This document shows positions 1-8,961 of a stretch of 64,000 nucleotides of DNA, in pieces. Where the stretch lies: contig NZ_JACAXB010000028.1 in the NCBI RefSeq assembly GCF_013391415.1, positions 56,743 through 120,742 on the forward strand. The letters run 5' to 3'. Numbering within the stretch: the stretch's first letter is position 1; every line of letters starts with the position of its first letter. Source of the DNA: Aquitalea sp. LB_tupeE (GTDB taxonomy: Bacteria; Pseudomonadota; Gammaproteobacteria; Burkholderiales; Chromobacteriaceae). The notes under the pieces were generated by a model. That model did no database searches. It was given only the letters and a program-made list of their open reading frames with translations, and was not told the origin of the DNA. The position numbers were made by a program, and so were the translations under genes.

Positions 1-241
1 GAGCCCCAGCACTGGCCTGAACTCTTTCAATTGGGATGGCAAGGATGCCAATGGCAATCAGCTGCCTAGCGGTAAATATACCTTCTCGGCCCAGGCGACC
101 AGTGCTGGCAGCGCGGCAGTCACAGCTACGCCATATGCCAATCAGGCGGTGACTGCAGTGAGCTGGGCCAGTGGCTCGCCTCAGTTGATCATGAAGGATG
201 GCACCAGTGTTGGCCTCGCCAACGTCGCCCAGCTGTCTTAA
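1..241 (+). CDS. flgD: FlgD, flagellar hook-capping protein (C-terminal part; 5' end outside window)
   Basis: The open frame enters from the left edge and stops with TAA at 239-241. The 79 visible residues contain the FlgD Ig/FnIII-like signature (FNWDGKDANGNQLPSGKYTFSAQA), followed by a typical C-terminal beta segment ending in ANVAQLS. FlgD is exported and forms the transient cap under which hook subunits (FlgE) assemble; it is not retained in the finished hook. It lies 40 bp upstream of flgE in the same direction, the standard flgBCDEFGHIJKL order. The N-terminal export region is not visible. Confidence 0.93.
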   Translation, partial: SPSTGLNSFNWDGKDANGNQLPSGKYTFSAQATSAGSAAVTATPYANQAVTAVSWASGSPQLIMKDGTSVGLANVAQLS

Positions 242-281
242 ATCCATTCATTAGCGTAATCAGGTTTCGGGGAGTAGTACC

Positions 282-1520
282 ATGGGTTTTCAACAAGGTC
301 TGAGTGGTCTGAATTCGGCATCCTCGCAGCTGGATACCATTGGCAATAACGTGTCCAATGCCAGCACGGTGGGCTTTAAAAGCTCGCGTACCGAGTTCAG
401 CGATCTGTTTTCCACCAGTTTTTACGGTGTGGCCAGTACCAGTGCCGGTATCGGTTCGCAGGTCAGTGCAGTAACCCAGTCCTTCAGCGCCGGCAACATT
501 ACCCCGACCGGACGTAGTTTGGACTTGGCCATCAACAACAATGGTTTTTTCATTGTGCGGCAGAACCCGACCTCGTCCACCGGCTCGCTGGCTTACACCC
601 GTAACGGCCAGTTTCAGGTGGACAAGGATGGTTACATTGTCAATGGCAACGACCGCCTGCAAGGCTGGATGGCCAATAACGGCGTGGTAACCCAAGGTCC
701 GGTAACCGACCTGAAACTGCAAACCAACCTGATTTCGCCAGCAGCCACCACCAAGGTCACCATGGGTGTCAACGTGGATTCCCGTCTGACCACGCCTACC
801 GTGACTCCGCTGGACCCCACCAACACCAAGACATTCAACTGGTCCAATGCTGCACAGGTGTACGACAGCCTGGGTAATCAGCACAACCTGACCCTTTACT
901 ACGTCAAGGGCACGGCTACCACCAGTGGCACGCCATGGACGGTAACGGCCTATGTGGACGGCAACCCGGCCACTACGCCCAACACCTACACCATGAACTA
1001 CGACACCTCGGGTAATCTGACCAATACCACGCCGTTCAGCGTTACCTTCAGCCCCACGCCGGTGAATGGCTCGTCCTCGCCAGTTACCCTGAGTATCGAT
1101 TACACCGGTTCCACCCAGGTGGCACAGGCTTCCGGTACTCCGACCGAAACAGTTGATGGCTATGCTCCGGGTACCCTGAGCAGCATGAATATTGATACCC
1201 ATGGCAATATCATGGCCAGCTTTTCCAACGGCCAGAATAAAGTGATTGGTCAGGTTGCGCTGGCTACCTTCACCAATTCGCAAGGCCTGCAAAATGAAGG
1301 TGGCAATCGCTGGCAACAAACCCTTGCCTCAGGCGTGCCAGCCTACAATGCGCCGGGCTCCGGCAATGCCGGCACCGTGCAGTCGCAGGCACTGGAAGAC
1401 TCCAACGTTGACCTGACGGCAGAACTGGTCAACATGATCACGGCGCAGCGTTTTTACCAGGCCAATGCCCAGACCATCAAGACCGAAGACACCTTGATGC
1501 AGACCATCATCAACCTGTAA
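282..1520 (+). CDS. flgE: Flagellar hook protein FlgE
   Basis: A 412-residue protein, normal for FlgE. The N-terminus MGFQQGLSGLNSASSQLDTIGNNVSNAST is the rod/hook-family D0 helix with the NNVSN motif, followed by STVGFKSSRTEFSD. The C-terminus (ALEDSNVDLTAELVNMITAQRFYQANAQTI) is the conserved C-terminal D0 helix. The middle, about residues 140-290, is Thr/Ser/Asn-rich, as in the variable surface domains of hook subunits. A GGGGAG-like ribosome-binding site lies before the ATG. FlgE polymerises into the hook outside the cell after export by the flagellar type III apparatus, with FlgD as cap. Confidence 0.97.
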   Translation: MGFQQGLSGLNSASSQLDTIGNNVSNASTVGFKSSRTEFSDLFSTSFYGVASTSAGIGSQVSAVTQSFSAGNITPTGRSLDLAINNNGFFIVRQNPTSSTGSLAYTRNGQFQVDKDGYIVNGNDRLQGWMANNGVVTQGPVTDLKLQTNLISPAATTKVTMGVNVDSRLTTPTVTPLDPTNTKTFNWSNAAQVYDSLGNQHNLTLYYVKGTATTSGTPWTVTAYVDGNPATTPNTYTMNYDTSGNLTNTTPFSVTFSPTPVNGSSSPVTLSIDYTGSTQVAQASGTPTETVDGYAPGTLSSMNIDTHGNIMASFSNGQNKVIGQVALATFTNSQGLQNEGGNRWQQTLASGVPAYNAPGSGNAGTVQSQALEDSNVDLTAELVNMITAQRFYQANAQTIKTEDTLMQTIINL

Positions 1521-1559
1521 TTGATCACAGTCACAACAGCCTGAAGAAGCGGGGACTCA

Positions 1560-2300
1560 ATGGATAAGATGTTGTACCTGGCCATGAATGGTGCCAAACA
1601 TGTTGATTTGCAGCAGGCAACCACGGCCAATAATCTGTCCAATGCCCATACCAATGCCTTCAAGGCCGATCTGGCATCATTCCGTGCCTTGCCGGTAGTG
1701 GGTCCCGGTGCACCCACCCGTACCTATGTGGTGGATAACACCATCGGTCACGACATGAGCCAGGGCAGCCTGATGCATACCGGCAGTCCCAGTGATTTCG
1801 CCCTGGGCTCGCCCGGTTTCTTTGCCGTACAGGCCGCCGATGGCAGTGAGGCCTATACCCGCGACGGCGGCTATGTACTGGACGCCAACGGCATGATGCG
1901 CACCCGCAGCGGCCTGCCCATCAGCGGTGATGGTGGCCCCATCACTGTTCCTACCGGCTATCAAGTGCAATTGGGACAGGATGGTTCGGTGGTAGGCGTG
2001 CCGCAAAACGGCAAGGACCGTACCCCGCAGCTGCTGGGGCAGATCAAGCTGGTCAACCCTGGTGCCAAAGAAGTGTACAAGGGCCCGGATGGGCTGTTCC
2101 GCATGAATAATGGCGACACCGCCACCGCCGACACCAATGTCAAACTGGTGCCGGAAACGCTGGAAGCCAGCAATGTCAATGCGGTGGAAAGCCTGGTGCA
2201 GATGATCTCCCACGGTCGCCAGTACGACATGAATATCAAGCTGATGCAGAACGCTGACCAGAACGATCAGAAAGCCACCCAGTTGCTGGCCATGGGCTGA
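1560..2300 (+). CDS. flgF: Flagellar proximal/distal rod protein FlgF
   Basis: 246 residues, the usual FlgF size. It starts MDKMLYLAMNGAKHVDLQQATTANNLSNAHTNAFKADL, matching the rod-protein N-terminal helix with ANNLSN, and ends with the conserved ETLEASNVNAVESLVQMISHGRQYDMNIKLM helix. It belongs to the flg_bas_rod family together with FlgE and FlgG, and is distinguished from FlgG by the divergent MDKMLYLAM start and the shorter length. The gene is 39 bp after flgE and 51 bp before flgG, consistent with one operon. The product forms part of the rod that crosses the periplasm. Confidence 0.95.
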   Translation: MDKMLYLAMNGAKHVDLQQATTANNLSNAHTNAFKADLASFRALPVVGPGAPTRTYVVDNTIGHDMSQGSLMHTGSPSDFALGSPGFFAVQAADGSEAYTRDGGYVLDANGMMRTRSGLPISGDGGPITVPTGYQVQLGQDGSVVGVPQNGKDRTPQLLGQIKLVNPGAKEVYKGPDGLFRMNNGDTATADTNVKLVPETLEASNVNAVESLVQMISHGRQYDMNIKLMQNADQNDQKATQLLAMG

Positions 2301-2351
2301 TCTGCATTACACCAAACCGAATACCAACAAGAATACTGAGGAAACACCGCC

Positions 2352-3134
2352 ATGATGCGTGCGCTTTATGTTGCCAAAACCGGGATGGACTCCAGCCAGT
2401 TCAATCTGGATGTGATCTCCAACAACCTGGCCAACGTCAATACCGTCGGTTTCAAGCGCGGGCGTGCTGTGTTCGAAGACCTCTACTACCAGACCCTGCG
2501 TCAGCCTGGTGCCCAGCTGGCGGATGGCAGTACCACTCCTACCGGTTTGCAAGTGGGTACCGGTGCCACTGCCGTGGCCACCGCCAAGAACTTTACCCAG
2601 GGCAATATGACCCAAAGCAGCCAGCCGCTGGATTGGGCCATTACTGGCGATGGCTTCTTCCGCATCCTGCGCCCGGATGGCACCACGGCGTATACCCGTG
2701 ATGGCGAATTCAAGCGCAACTCCAGCGGCGACATCGTCACCTCTGACGGTTATCAATTGAATCCCAATATCAATATCCCCAGCACGGCCACGCAGATCAC
2801 CGTGTCCAATGCCGGGGTGGTGCAGTATTTCCTGCCGAACAATCCGTCTCCGCAAACGGCCGGCACCATTCAGCTCACCACCTTCATCAACCCGCAAGGT
2901 CTGGAGAGTGTGGGCAATAACCTGTATCTGCAAAGTGCCTCGTCCGGCGACCCGCAGGATGGCGATCCGGGTACCGACAGCCGCGGGGTGGTAATGCAGG
3001 GCTTTCTGGAAGGCTCCAACGTGAATGTGACTGAAGAACTGGTCAACATGATTACCGCGCAGCGCTCTTTCGAAATGAATTCCAAGGCCATTACCACGGC
3101 CGACCAGATGCTGCAGAAACTGACGCAGATGTAA
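2352..3134 (+). CDS. flgG: Flagellar distal rod protein FlgG
   Basis: 260 residues, the canonical FlgG length. The N-terminus MMRALYVAKTGMDSSQFNLDVISNNLANVNTVGFKRGRAVFEDL carries the SNNLANVNTVGFK motif and the FlgG-specific L/I-YQ segment (EDLYYQTLRQPG). The C-terminus GFLEGSNVNVTEELVNMITAQRSFEMNSKAITTADQMLQKL is the family signature. A GAGGAAA ribosome-binding site precedes two adjacent ATG codons; the first was taken. FlgG builds the distal rod that passes through the P and L rings encoded immediately downstream. Confidence 0.97.
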   Translation: MMRALYVAKTGMDSSQFNLDVISNNLANVNTVGFKRGRAVFEDLYYQTLRQPGAQLADGSTTPTGLQVGTGATAVATAKNFTQGNMTQSSQPLDWAITGDGFFRILRPDGTTAYTRDGEFKRNSSGDIVTSDGYQLNPNINIPSTATQITVSNAGVVQYFLPNNPSPQTAGTIQLTTFINPQGLESVGNNLYLQSASSGDPQDGDPGTDSRGVVMQGFLEGSNVNVTEELVNMITAQRSFEMNSKAITTADQMLQKLTQM

Positions 3135-3259
3135 GTTGAAGGAGGACACTGAGCGTCGTGCACGAAATGCACTATCAACAGTGTCCTGATGCAGGTGCTT
3201 GTGTAATCAAAGGGTAGGCATGGCGTAATGAAACAGGCGTCATGCAAGAGGAGGGCGAT

Positions 3260-3940
3260 ATGAATATGCTGAAGTGGATGATGCTGGGTCTGGTGGCCGT
3301 ACTGGCCGGGTGTGCCGCCCAGGAGCCGCCGCTGGTGACCCTGCCCATGACTGCGCGCCCACAACCACAAGCTGCCACCTTGCCTGCCAATGGTTCCATC
3401 TTCCAGTCGGGCAGCTATCGCGCCATGTTCGAGGACAAGATGCCAGCACTGGTAGGCGATACGCTTACCATCAATATCCAGGAAAAATCGTCCACCTCGC
3501 AGTCGGAACAGACCACTGCCACCCGTTCTTCTGCCTTGTCGGATACCATTTCCAGCGGCATGCAGCTGCCCTTCATTCCGGGCAGCCTTACCAAGGGCCT
3601 GGGTGCATCGCTGAATGGCAGCGGTTCGGCCAGTAATACCGGTAAGGGTACCAATCAGGTCGCCACTACCTTTGTCAGCTCGATCACCGTGACAGTGATT
3701 GAAGTGCTGTCCAATGGCAATCTCATCATCAGCGGCGAAAAAGTGGTGCGCATCAATGGCGATACCGAATCCATCCGCCTGTCCGGGGTGGTCAACCCGC
3801 GGGATATCGCCGCCGATCGCTCGGTTTCTTCGCTCAAGGTGGCAGATGCCCGGATCGAGCAGGAAACCAAGGGAAATAACCGCCTGTATAATGAACCGGG
3901 TTGGCTGGCCAAGTTTTTCCTCAGCATCATTCCCATTTGA
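3260..3940 (+). CDS. flgH: Flagellar L-ring lipoprotein FlgH
   Basis: 226 residues from the chosen ATG at 3260. An earlier in-frame ATG exists at 3242, but the AGGAGGG ribosome-binding site lies between the two and fits 3260. The N-terminus is a lipoprotein signal (MNMLKWMMLGLVAVLAGC) with lipobox LAGC, so the mature protein is lipidated and placed in the outer membrane. The ENGNLIISGEK-type core (VLSNGNLIISGEKVVRINGDTESIRLSGVVNPRDI) is diagnostic of FlgH. It forms the outer-membrane bushing of the basal body. It overlaps nothing and is followed 21 bp later by flgI. Confidence 0.96.
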   Translation: MNMLKWMMLGLVAVLAGCAAQEPPLVTLPMTARPQPQAATLPANGSIFQSGSYRAMFEDKMPALVGDTLTINIQEKSSTSQSEQTTATRSSALSDTISSGMQLPFIPGSLTKGLGASLNGSGSASNTGKGTNQVATTFVSSITVTVIEVLSNGNLIISGEKVVRINGDTESIRLSGVVNPRDIAADRSVSSLKVADARIEQETKGNNRLYNEPGWLAKFFLSIIPI

Positions 3941-3961
3941 TGGCCAGGACTGGATGACATC

Positions 3962-5059
3962 ATGAAAAAATTCCTGCTTGCCCTGACTTGCCTGTTGCTG
4001 GGGGCGCAAGTGCTGGCGGCCGAGCGGCTGAAAGACATCACCAATATCGCTGGTGTGCGTTCCAACCAATTGCTGGGTTATGGCCTGGTAGTGGGCCTGG
4101 ATGGCAGTGGTGACAAGGTGACTTCTTCACCATTTACCGGCCAATCGCTGTCCAATATGCTGACCCAGCTGGGCGTGCAAATTCCGCCGGGAACCAAGGT
4201 TGACCCTAAAAACGTGGCGGCAGTCAGCCTGACTGCCATCTTGCCGCCATTTGCCCGCAAAGGCCAGGCGCTGGATGTAACGGTGTCGTCCATCGGTGAT
4301 GCCAAGAGCCTGCGTGGCGGCACCTTGCTGCTGTCCCCGCTCAAAGGTGCTGATGGCCAGATTTACGGCATGGCACAAGGTAATGTGCTGGTGGGTGGTG
4401 CGGGTGCCGCCGCCGGGGGCAGCAAGGCGCAGATCAATCAGCTGAGTGTGGGGCGGATTGCCGGCGGTGCCACGGTGGAACGCGAAGTACCTACTGCGCT
4501 GGGCAACGGCGAATTCATCAACCTCGAATTGCAAGAAGCCAATTTCACCATGGCCAATCGCGTGGTGCAGGCCATTAACAAGGCGTTTGGCAATGGTACT
4601 GCCCGTGCGGTGGATGGTGGTCTGGTGGAAGTGCGTGCGCCGTTTGATTCCAACCAGCGCGTGCAGTTTCTGTCGCGGATGGAAAATCTTGCCGTAGACC
4701 CGGCAGAAGTTTCCCCTCTGGTCATCATCAATGCCCGTACCGGCTCCATCGTGATGAACCAGGCGGTGCAGCTGGAACCCTGTGCCATTGCCCACGGCAA
4801 CCTTACCGTCACCATCAGCAACAACCCGCAGGTCAGCCAGCCGCCAGCGCTGTCCGGCGGTCAGACCGTGGCCACCAATCAGGCCAATGTCAGCGTCACC
4901 AGTGATGGCGGCAAGGTGCTGAAAGTGGCCAAGAGCGCCAATCTCAACCAGGTGGTGTCGGCATTGAATGCCCTGGGAGCCACCCCGCAAGACCTCATTT
5001 CCATCCTGCAGGCGATGAAGGCGGCAGGCTCGCTGAAAGCGGATTTGCAGATCATCTGA
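3962..5059 (+). CDS. flgI: Flagellar P-ring protein FlgI
   Basis: 365 residues starting with a Sec signal peptide (MKKFLLALTCLLLGAQVLAAE), then the mature start RLKDITNIAGVRSNQLLGYGLVVGLDGSGDK, which is diagnostic of FlgI. Further signatures are GGTLLLSPLKGADGQIY and the end ALGATPQDLISILQAMKAAGSLKADLQII. The product is periplasmic and forms the ring around the rod within the peptidoglycan layer. It is the last gene before an intrinsic terminator, so it closes the flgB...I transcript, although read-through to flgJ is possible. Confidence 0.97.
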   Translation: MKKFLLALTCLLLGAQVLAAERLKDITNIAGVRSNQLLGYGLVVGLDGSGDKVTSSPFTGQSLSNMLTQLGVQIPPGTKVDPKNVAAVSLTAILPPFARKGQALDVTVSSIGDAKSLRGGTLLLSPLKGADGQIYGMAQGNVLVGGAGAAAGGSKAQINQLSVGRIAGGATVEREVPTALGNGEFINLELQEANFTMANRVVQAINKAFGNGTARAVDGGLVEVRAPFDSNQRVQFLSRMENLAVDPAEVSPLVIINARTGSIVMNQAVQLEPCAIAHGNLTVTISNNPQVSQPPALSGGQTVATNQANVSVTSDGGKVLKVAKSANLNQVVSALNALGATPQDLISILQAMKAAGSLKADLQII

Positions 5060-5080
5060 TCTCTGGTTTTCTTGCTGACA

Positions 5081-5106
5081 AAAGGCCCCGCGTGCGGGGC
5101 TTTTTG
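5081..5106 (+). terminator. Rho-independent terminator after flgI
   Basis: A GGCCCCGC/GCGGGGCT stem with a tiny loop, flanked by AAAA upstream and TTTTT downstream, lies 21 bp after the flgI stop. It separates the rod/ring genes from flgJ, so flgJ may need its own promoter or read-through. Confidence 0.85.
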
Positions 5107-5148
5107 CATTGGCCCGCTTCTTGCTAATAACGCGACAAGGAGCGAGTA

Positions 5149-6114
5149 ATGACGACGCAGTTTTCCCCTAGCTATACGGCAGCCGATGCCCAGAACCAGC
5201 AACTGGCGGTAGACCCGACCCAGATGTCCGGTCTGCGTGCGCGTATGGCCAAGGACCCGCAAGGTGCTGCCAAGGAGGCTGCGTCGCAGTTTGAAGCCCT
5301 GTTGATGGGGACCATGCTCAAGACCATGCGTCAGACCAAGTTCGATGACGAACAGGATTCCGACATGGACACCTACCGCGGCATGCTGGACCAGCAACTG
5401 GTGCAGTCGCTCAGCAAAGCCGGGGGGATGGGCATTGCCAACCTGGTTTATCAGCAGATTGCAAAGCAGCAAGGACTTGACCCGGGCGCGGATGCCACGC
5501 AGTTACGGCCTGCTTCATCCGGTCCGGTACTGGCCAGCCGCTTCAGCCAGTCCTCGGCGCTGAAGGCCTATCAGGCAGCACAGGCGGAAGCGGCCACTGC
5601 CAGCAGTAGTACGGCGACACCGACGGCAACGGTTACGGCAGGCGGTGACAGCAAGAGCTTTGTACAGGGCTTGTTGCCGCATGCGCGGCAAGCTGCAGCG
5701 CAACTGGGTGTGGCACCGGAGTTTGTGGTGGCCCATGCCGCGCTGGAAAGCGGCTGGGGCAAGCGTGCCATTCGCAATGCAGATGGCAGTAACTCGCACA
5801 ACCTGTTTGGCATCAAGGCGAGCGGTGATTGGCAAGGCAAGTCCACCAGCATTACCACCACCGAGTATGTCAATGGTGTGCCGCAGAAACGGGTGGACAG
5901 CTTCCGCTCTTATGACTCCTACGCCGATGCGTTCAGCGACTATGCACGCATGCTCAAAGAGTCACCACGTTATCAGGCTGTACTCAACCAGGGTCGTAAT
6001 GTCGCGGGCTTTGCACAAGGCTTGCAGAACGGTGGTTATGCCACCGATCCGCGCTATGCACGCAAACTGGTTGATGTGGCGGCGACGCTGGCACAGCAGT
6101 CGGCCAGATCCTGA
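5149..6114 (+). CDS. flgJ: FlgJ, rod-assembly scaffold with peptidoglycan hydrolase domain
   Basis: 321 residues with the two-domain layout of beta/gammaproteobacterial FlgJ. Residues ~25-105 form the rod-binding domain (EAASQFEALLMGTMLKTMRQ... YRGMLDQQLVQSLSKAGGMGIANLVYQQI). A Ser/Thr/Ala-rich linker follows. Residues ~165-315 form a glucosaminidase domain (FVVAHAALESGWGKRAIRNADGSNSHNLFGIKASGDWQG) with the catalytic Glu in ALESGWG. FlgJ is exported through the flagellar apparatus and opens the murein layer so that the rod can pass. It follows the flgI terminator with a GGAG ribosome-binding site before ATG and precedes a sigma-28-type promoter. Confidence 0.95.
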   Translation: MTTQFSPSYTAADAQNQQLAVDPTQMSGLRARMAKDPQGAAKEAASQFEALLMGTMLKTMRQTKFDDEQDSDMDTYRGMLDQQLVQSLSKAGGMGIANLVYQQIAKQQGLDPGADATQLRPASSGPVLASRFSQSSALKAYQAAQAEAATASSSTATPTATVTAGGDSKSFVQGLLPHARQAAAQLGVAPEFVVAHAALESGWGKRAIRNADGSNSHNLFGIKASGDWQGKSTSITTTEYVNGVPQKRVDSFRSYDSYADAFSDYARMLKESPRYQAVLNQGRNVAGFAQGLQNGGYATDPRYARKLVDVAATLAQQSARS

Positions 6115-6115
6115 T

Positions 6116-6142
6116 TAAAGTTTAAGCAGTTGCAGTCGATAT
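6116..6142 (+). promoter_or_regulatory. Candidate sigma-28 (FliA) promoter for flgKL
   Basis: TAAAGTTT, an 11-bp spacer and GTCGATAT lie 19 bp upstream of flgK. This matches the FliA consensus TAAAGTTT-N11-GCCGATAA exactly in the -35 box and in six of eight -10 positions. It fits the known late-class expression of hook-junction proteins FlgK and FlgL. Confidence 0.75.
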
Positions 6143-6160
6143 AACAGCAGAGAGGAAAAA

Positions 6161-7960
6161 ATGGGCTCAAATATATTTTCCATTGGCGTCAGTGGCCTGA
6201 ATGCGGCACAAACCGCCCTGTCTGTTGTCGGCCAGAATATTGCCAATGGTAATACTCCCGGATATAACCGCCAGGTGTTGAGTCAGGCTGCGCGCATGCC
6301 GCAGCAAGAAGGCTTCGGCTACCTGGGTCAGGGCGTGGATATCACCGGCATCAGCCGTATTTATGACAAATATCTTGATATGCAGGTGCTCACTGCCCAG
6401 TCCGGCAGTAATTACTATTCCAGCCAGCTGTCCCAGCTCAACCAGATCAACAACCTGTTGTCCGACCCTACAGTTGGTCTGAGCAATTCTTTCCAAAGCT
6501 TCTACAGCAGTTTACAAACCCTGTCGCAAGACCCGTCCTCGGTGCCCAGCCGGCAGACCGTGGTCAATATGTCCCAGGCACTGGTATCCAATTTCACCGC
6601 CATTGGCAATAACCTGACGCAGATGCAAGCCGGGGTGAATTCGCAAATTACCAGCACGGTAAGCAGCATCAATGCCTTGGCACAGAATATTGCCGATCTG
6701 AACAATCAGATTGCTGCCGCAGCAGCAAGCAATACCCAGCAACAGCCAAACGACCTGATGGATCAGCGCGACCAGGCCATGGAGCAGCTGAACAAGCTGG
6801 TCAGTGCCAAAGCCGTGCCACAGTCCGACGGTACTTACAGCGTGTTCATCGGTAATGGCCAGGCGCTGGTGATGGGCAATAACGTGACCAAGCTGGGTAC
6901 GCAAAACGATCCCACCAATCCTGCAAACGTGCAGGTAACCTATCCCAACGCCAATGGCACCAATACCGTGGTGCCAAGTACCGCGCTGGCAGGTGGCCAA
7001 CTGGCGGGTTATCTCGATTTCCGTGACGGTACTTTGCTGTCTACCCAGAAAAAGCTGGGCACGCTAGCCATTGATTTCACCACGGCCATGAATTATCAGA
7101 ACCAGCTTGGGCGCGATTTGTCCGGCAATCAGGGTGGGCTGATCTTTGCCGACATGACCAGTTACGCCTCCCATCCGCAGGATGCCGTGGCCAATATGCA
7201 ATTGTTGCTGGCCGACCCCTCCAAGCTGGCTGCCTCGTCTTCCTTGCAACTGGGCAGTGCCGGCATCACCCCTTCCGGTAGTGGGGTCACGCTGTCTGGC
7301 GTGTGGGCCAGCATGCCCGGTACTTATGGCTGGACCAGTACTTCGTCGCCGCCTTCGGTATCGACCCATCCGGTTACTGGCCTGACCGGCATGACCATCA
7401 ATGCCACCACGGCAACCAGCATCACTGCCACCCTCACCGGTGGTCCGGACAATGGTCAGACTTTCAATGTCGTACCCGACCCCACGGTATCCAATGGCTA
7501 CAAGCTGGTGGACAATGCGACCCCTGCCAATGATCTGGGTATCAAGTTCCAGCTGTCCGGCCAGATGAAGGCCGGCATGACCATCAATGTCGCACCGGTG
7601 CCCACTGGCACGGCGGTAAGCGGCAACGGTAACAATCTGGGCGAGATGATGGGCTTGCAGACGCGCAAGATCGTCGATGAAAACAAGGATGGTACCAATA
7701 CCGGCTTGCAGTCCTTCCAGACTTTCTACTCGACGACGGTAAGTTATGTGGGCAATGCCACCAATACCGTGAAGCTGGCGTCATCGTCGCAAACCACATT
7801 GCTGCAGCAAGCCACGACTTCGCGCTCCAATGTCAGCGGCGTGAACATGGATCAGGAAGCCGCCGACCTGATCAAGTACCAACAGGCATACCAGGCATCT
7901 GGCAAGGTTCTCCAGATTGCACAGACACTATTCCAGCAAATCCTGCAAATGGGTGGCTGA
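6161..7960 (+). CDS. flgK: Flagellar hook-associated protein 1 (FlgK, HAP1)
   Basis: 599 residues. The N-terminus MGSNIFSIGVSGLNAAQTALSVVGQNIANGNTPGYNRQ is the HAP1/rod-like D0 helix with NIANxNTPGYNRQ. Residues ~85-210 (LNQINNLLSDPTVGLSNSFQSFYSSLQTLSQDPSS...) are the conserved FlgK block. The C-terminus (SRSNVSGVNMDQEAADLIKYQQAYQASGKVLQIAQTLFQQIL) is diagnostic. The variable middle is Thr/Gly-rich. With FlgL it forms the junction between hook and filament. AGAGGAAA precedes the ATG. Confidence 0.96.
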   Translation: MGSNIFSIGVSGLNAAQTALSVVGQNIANGNTPGYNRQVLSQAARMPQQEGFGYLGQGVDITGISRIYDKYLDMQVLTAQSGSNYYSSQLSQLNQINNLLSDPTVGLSNSFQSFYSSLQTLSQDPSSVPSRQTVVNMSQALVSNFTAIGNNLTQMQAGVNSQITSTVSSINALAQNIADLNNQIAAAAASNTQQQPNDLMDQRDQAMEQLNKLVSAKAVPQSDGTYSVFIGNGQALVMGNNVTKLGTQNDPTNPANVQVTYPNANGTNTVVPSTALAGGQLAGYLDFRDGTLLSTQKKLGTLAIDFTTAMNYQNQLGRDLSGNQGGLIFADMTSYASHPQDAVANMQLLLADPSKLAASSSLQLGSAGITPSGSGVTLSGVWASMPGTYGWTSTSSPPSVSTHPVTGLTGMTINATTATSITATLTGGPDNGQTFNVVPDPTVSNGYKLVDNATPANDLGIKFQLSGQMKAGMTINVAPVPTGTAVSGNGNNLGEMMGLQTRKIVDENKDGTNTGLQSFQTFYSTTVSYVGNATNTVKLASSSQTTLLQQATTSRSNVSGVNMDQEAADLIKYQQAYQASGKVLQIAQTLFQQILQMGG

Positions 7961-7975
7961 GGCGAGGGTTGAATC

Positions 7976-8890
7976 ATGAGAATCAGTACCGCTACTTCCT
8001 ATATGACCGGCACCTACGACATGCAATCGCTGCAGTCGCAGTTGCAGTCCTTGCAGTCCCAGCTCGATACGCAAAAGCGCGTGGTTACGCCTGCTGATGA
8101 TCCGGTTGCCGCTGCGCGCATCTTGCAGCTGAACCAGTCTGACGGGATGAATACCCAGTACATCACCAATACCAAGGCGGTGGAGTCCACTTTGTCGCTG
8201 GCAGAGTCGCAGCTGACCAATGCGTCAAACTTGCTGACCAGCCTGAAAGCTTCCGCCATCCAGGCAGGGAATACCGTGCTGTCGTCCGACCAGTTGCTGA
8301 TGATTCAGAAACAGGTGCAAGAAGGTATTTCGGAAATGACGGGTTACGCCAACGCTACCGATGGCAAGGGCAACTACCTGTTCAGTGGCAACAAGGTGGA
8401 TACCCCTCCTTTTGTGCTGGATGCGACTTATGCTGCGACTTATCAGGGGGATACCGGTCAGCGTAACGTCCCCATCAGTGCCTCGCGCAGCATGCAGATT
8501 TCCGACCCCGGCAGTAATGTATTTGGCAATGCGACCAGCACCACTGCGGTGTTTGATACCTTGAAGTCGCTGAATGATCTGCTGGCGCAAAATCCAAAAC
8601 CGTCGACCTATACCACGGATATGGGAAATATCATTTCAGCACTCGATTCCGCGCAGAAAAACCTGTCCACCAGTATTGCCTCGATTGGTGCGCGACGTCA
8701 GGAAAATCAAAGCGTGCAGGACATGGGCACCCAACTGGGCTTGCAGTACAAGAGTGGCATCAGTGACTTGCAGGATCTGGACATGCCCAGTGCCATCACC
8801 AGCTTCACCCAGACCCAGACCTCGCTCAAATACAGTCAGCTGGTGTACAACAAGGTCACCAACCTGTCCTTGTTCAACTATATGTCTTGA
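7976..8890 (+). CDS. flgL: Flagellar hook-associated protein 3 (FlgL, HAP3)
   Basis: 304 residues beginning MRISTATSYMTGTYDMQSLQSQLQSLQSQLDTQKRVVTPADDPVAAARILQL, the flagellin-like N-terminal coiled-coil helix with the FlgL hallmark PADDPVAAARI. The C-terminal helix (ALDSAQKNLSTSIASIGARRQENQSVQDMG... TSLKYSQLVYNKVTNLSLFNYMS) pairs with it, as in flagellins. It starts 16 bp after flgK, so the two are co-transcribed. It is the last gene of the flagellar block, followed by a bidirectional terminator. Confidence 0.95.
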   Translation: MRISTATSYMTGTYDMQSLQSQLQSLQSQLDTQKRVVTPADDPVAAARILQLNQSDGMNTQYITNTKAVESTLSLAESQLTNASNLLTSLKASAIQAGNTVLSSDQLLMIQKQVQEGISEMTGYANATDGKGNYLFSGNKVDTPPFVLDATYAATYQGDTGQRNVPISASRSMQISDPGSNVFGNATSTTAVFDTLKSLNDLLAQNPKPSTYTTDMGNIISALDSAQKNLSTSIASIGARRQENQSVQDMGTQLGLQYKSGISDLQDLDMPSAITSFTQTQTSLKYSQLVYNKVTNLSLFNYMS

Positions 8891-8918
8891 GTCCGGCCCC
8901 GGGCAGCACAAAAGCAAA

Positions 8919-8945
8919 ACGGCTACCACAAGGTAGCCGTTTTTC
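8919..8945. terminator. Bidirectional terminator between flgL and astE
   Basis: A perfect 9-bp stem ACGGCTACC/GGTAGCCGT with an ACAA loop, followed by TTTTT on the plus strand and by TTTT on the minus strand. It sits between the convergent flgL and astE genes and can end both transcripts. Confidence 0.85.
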
Positions 8946-8961
8946 ATGGGCAGGAGCGCTC

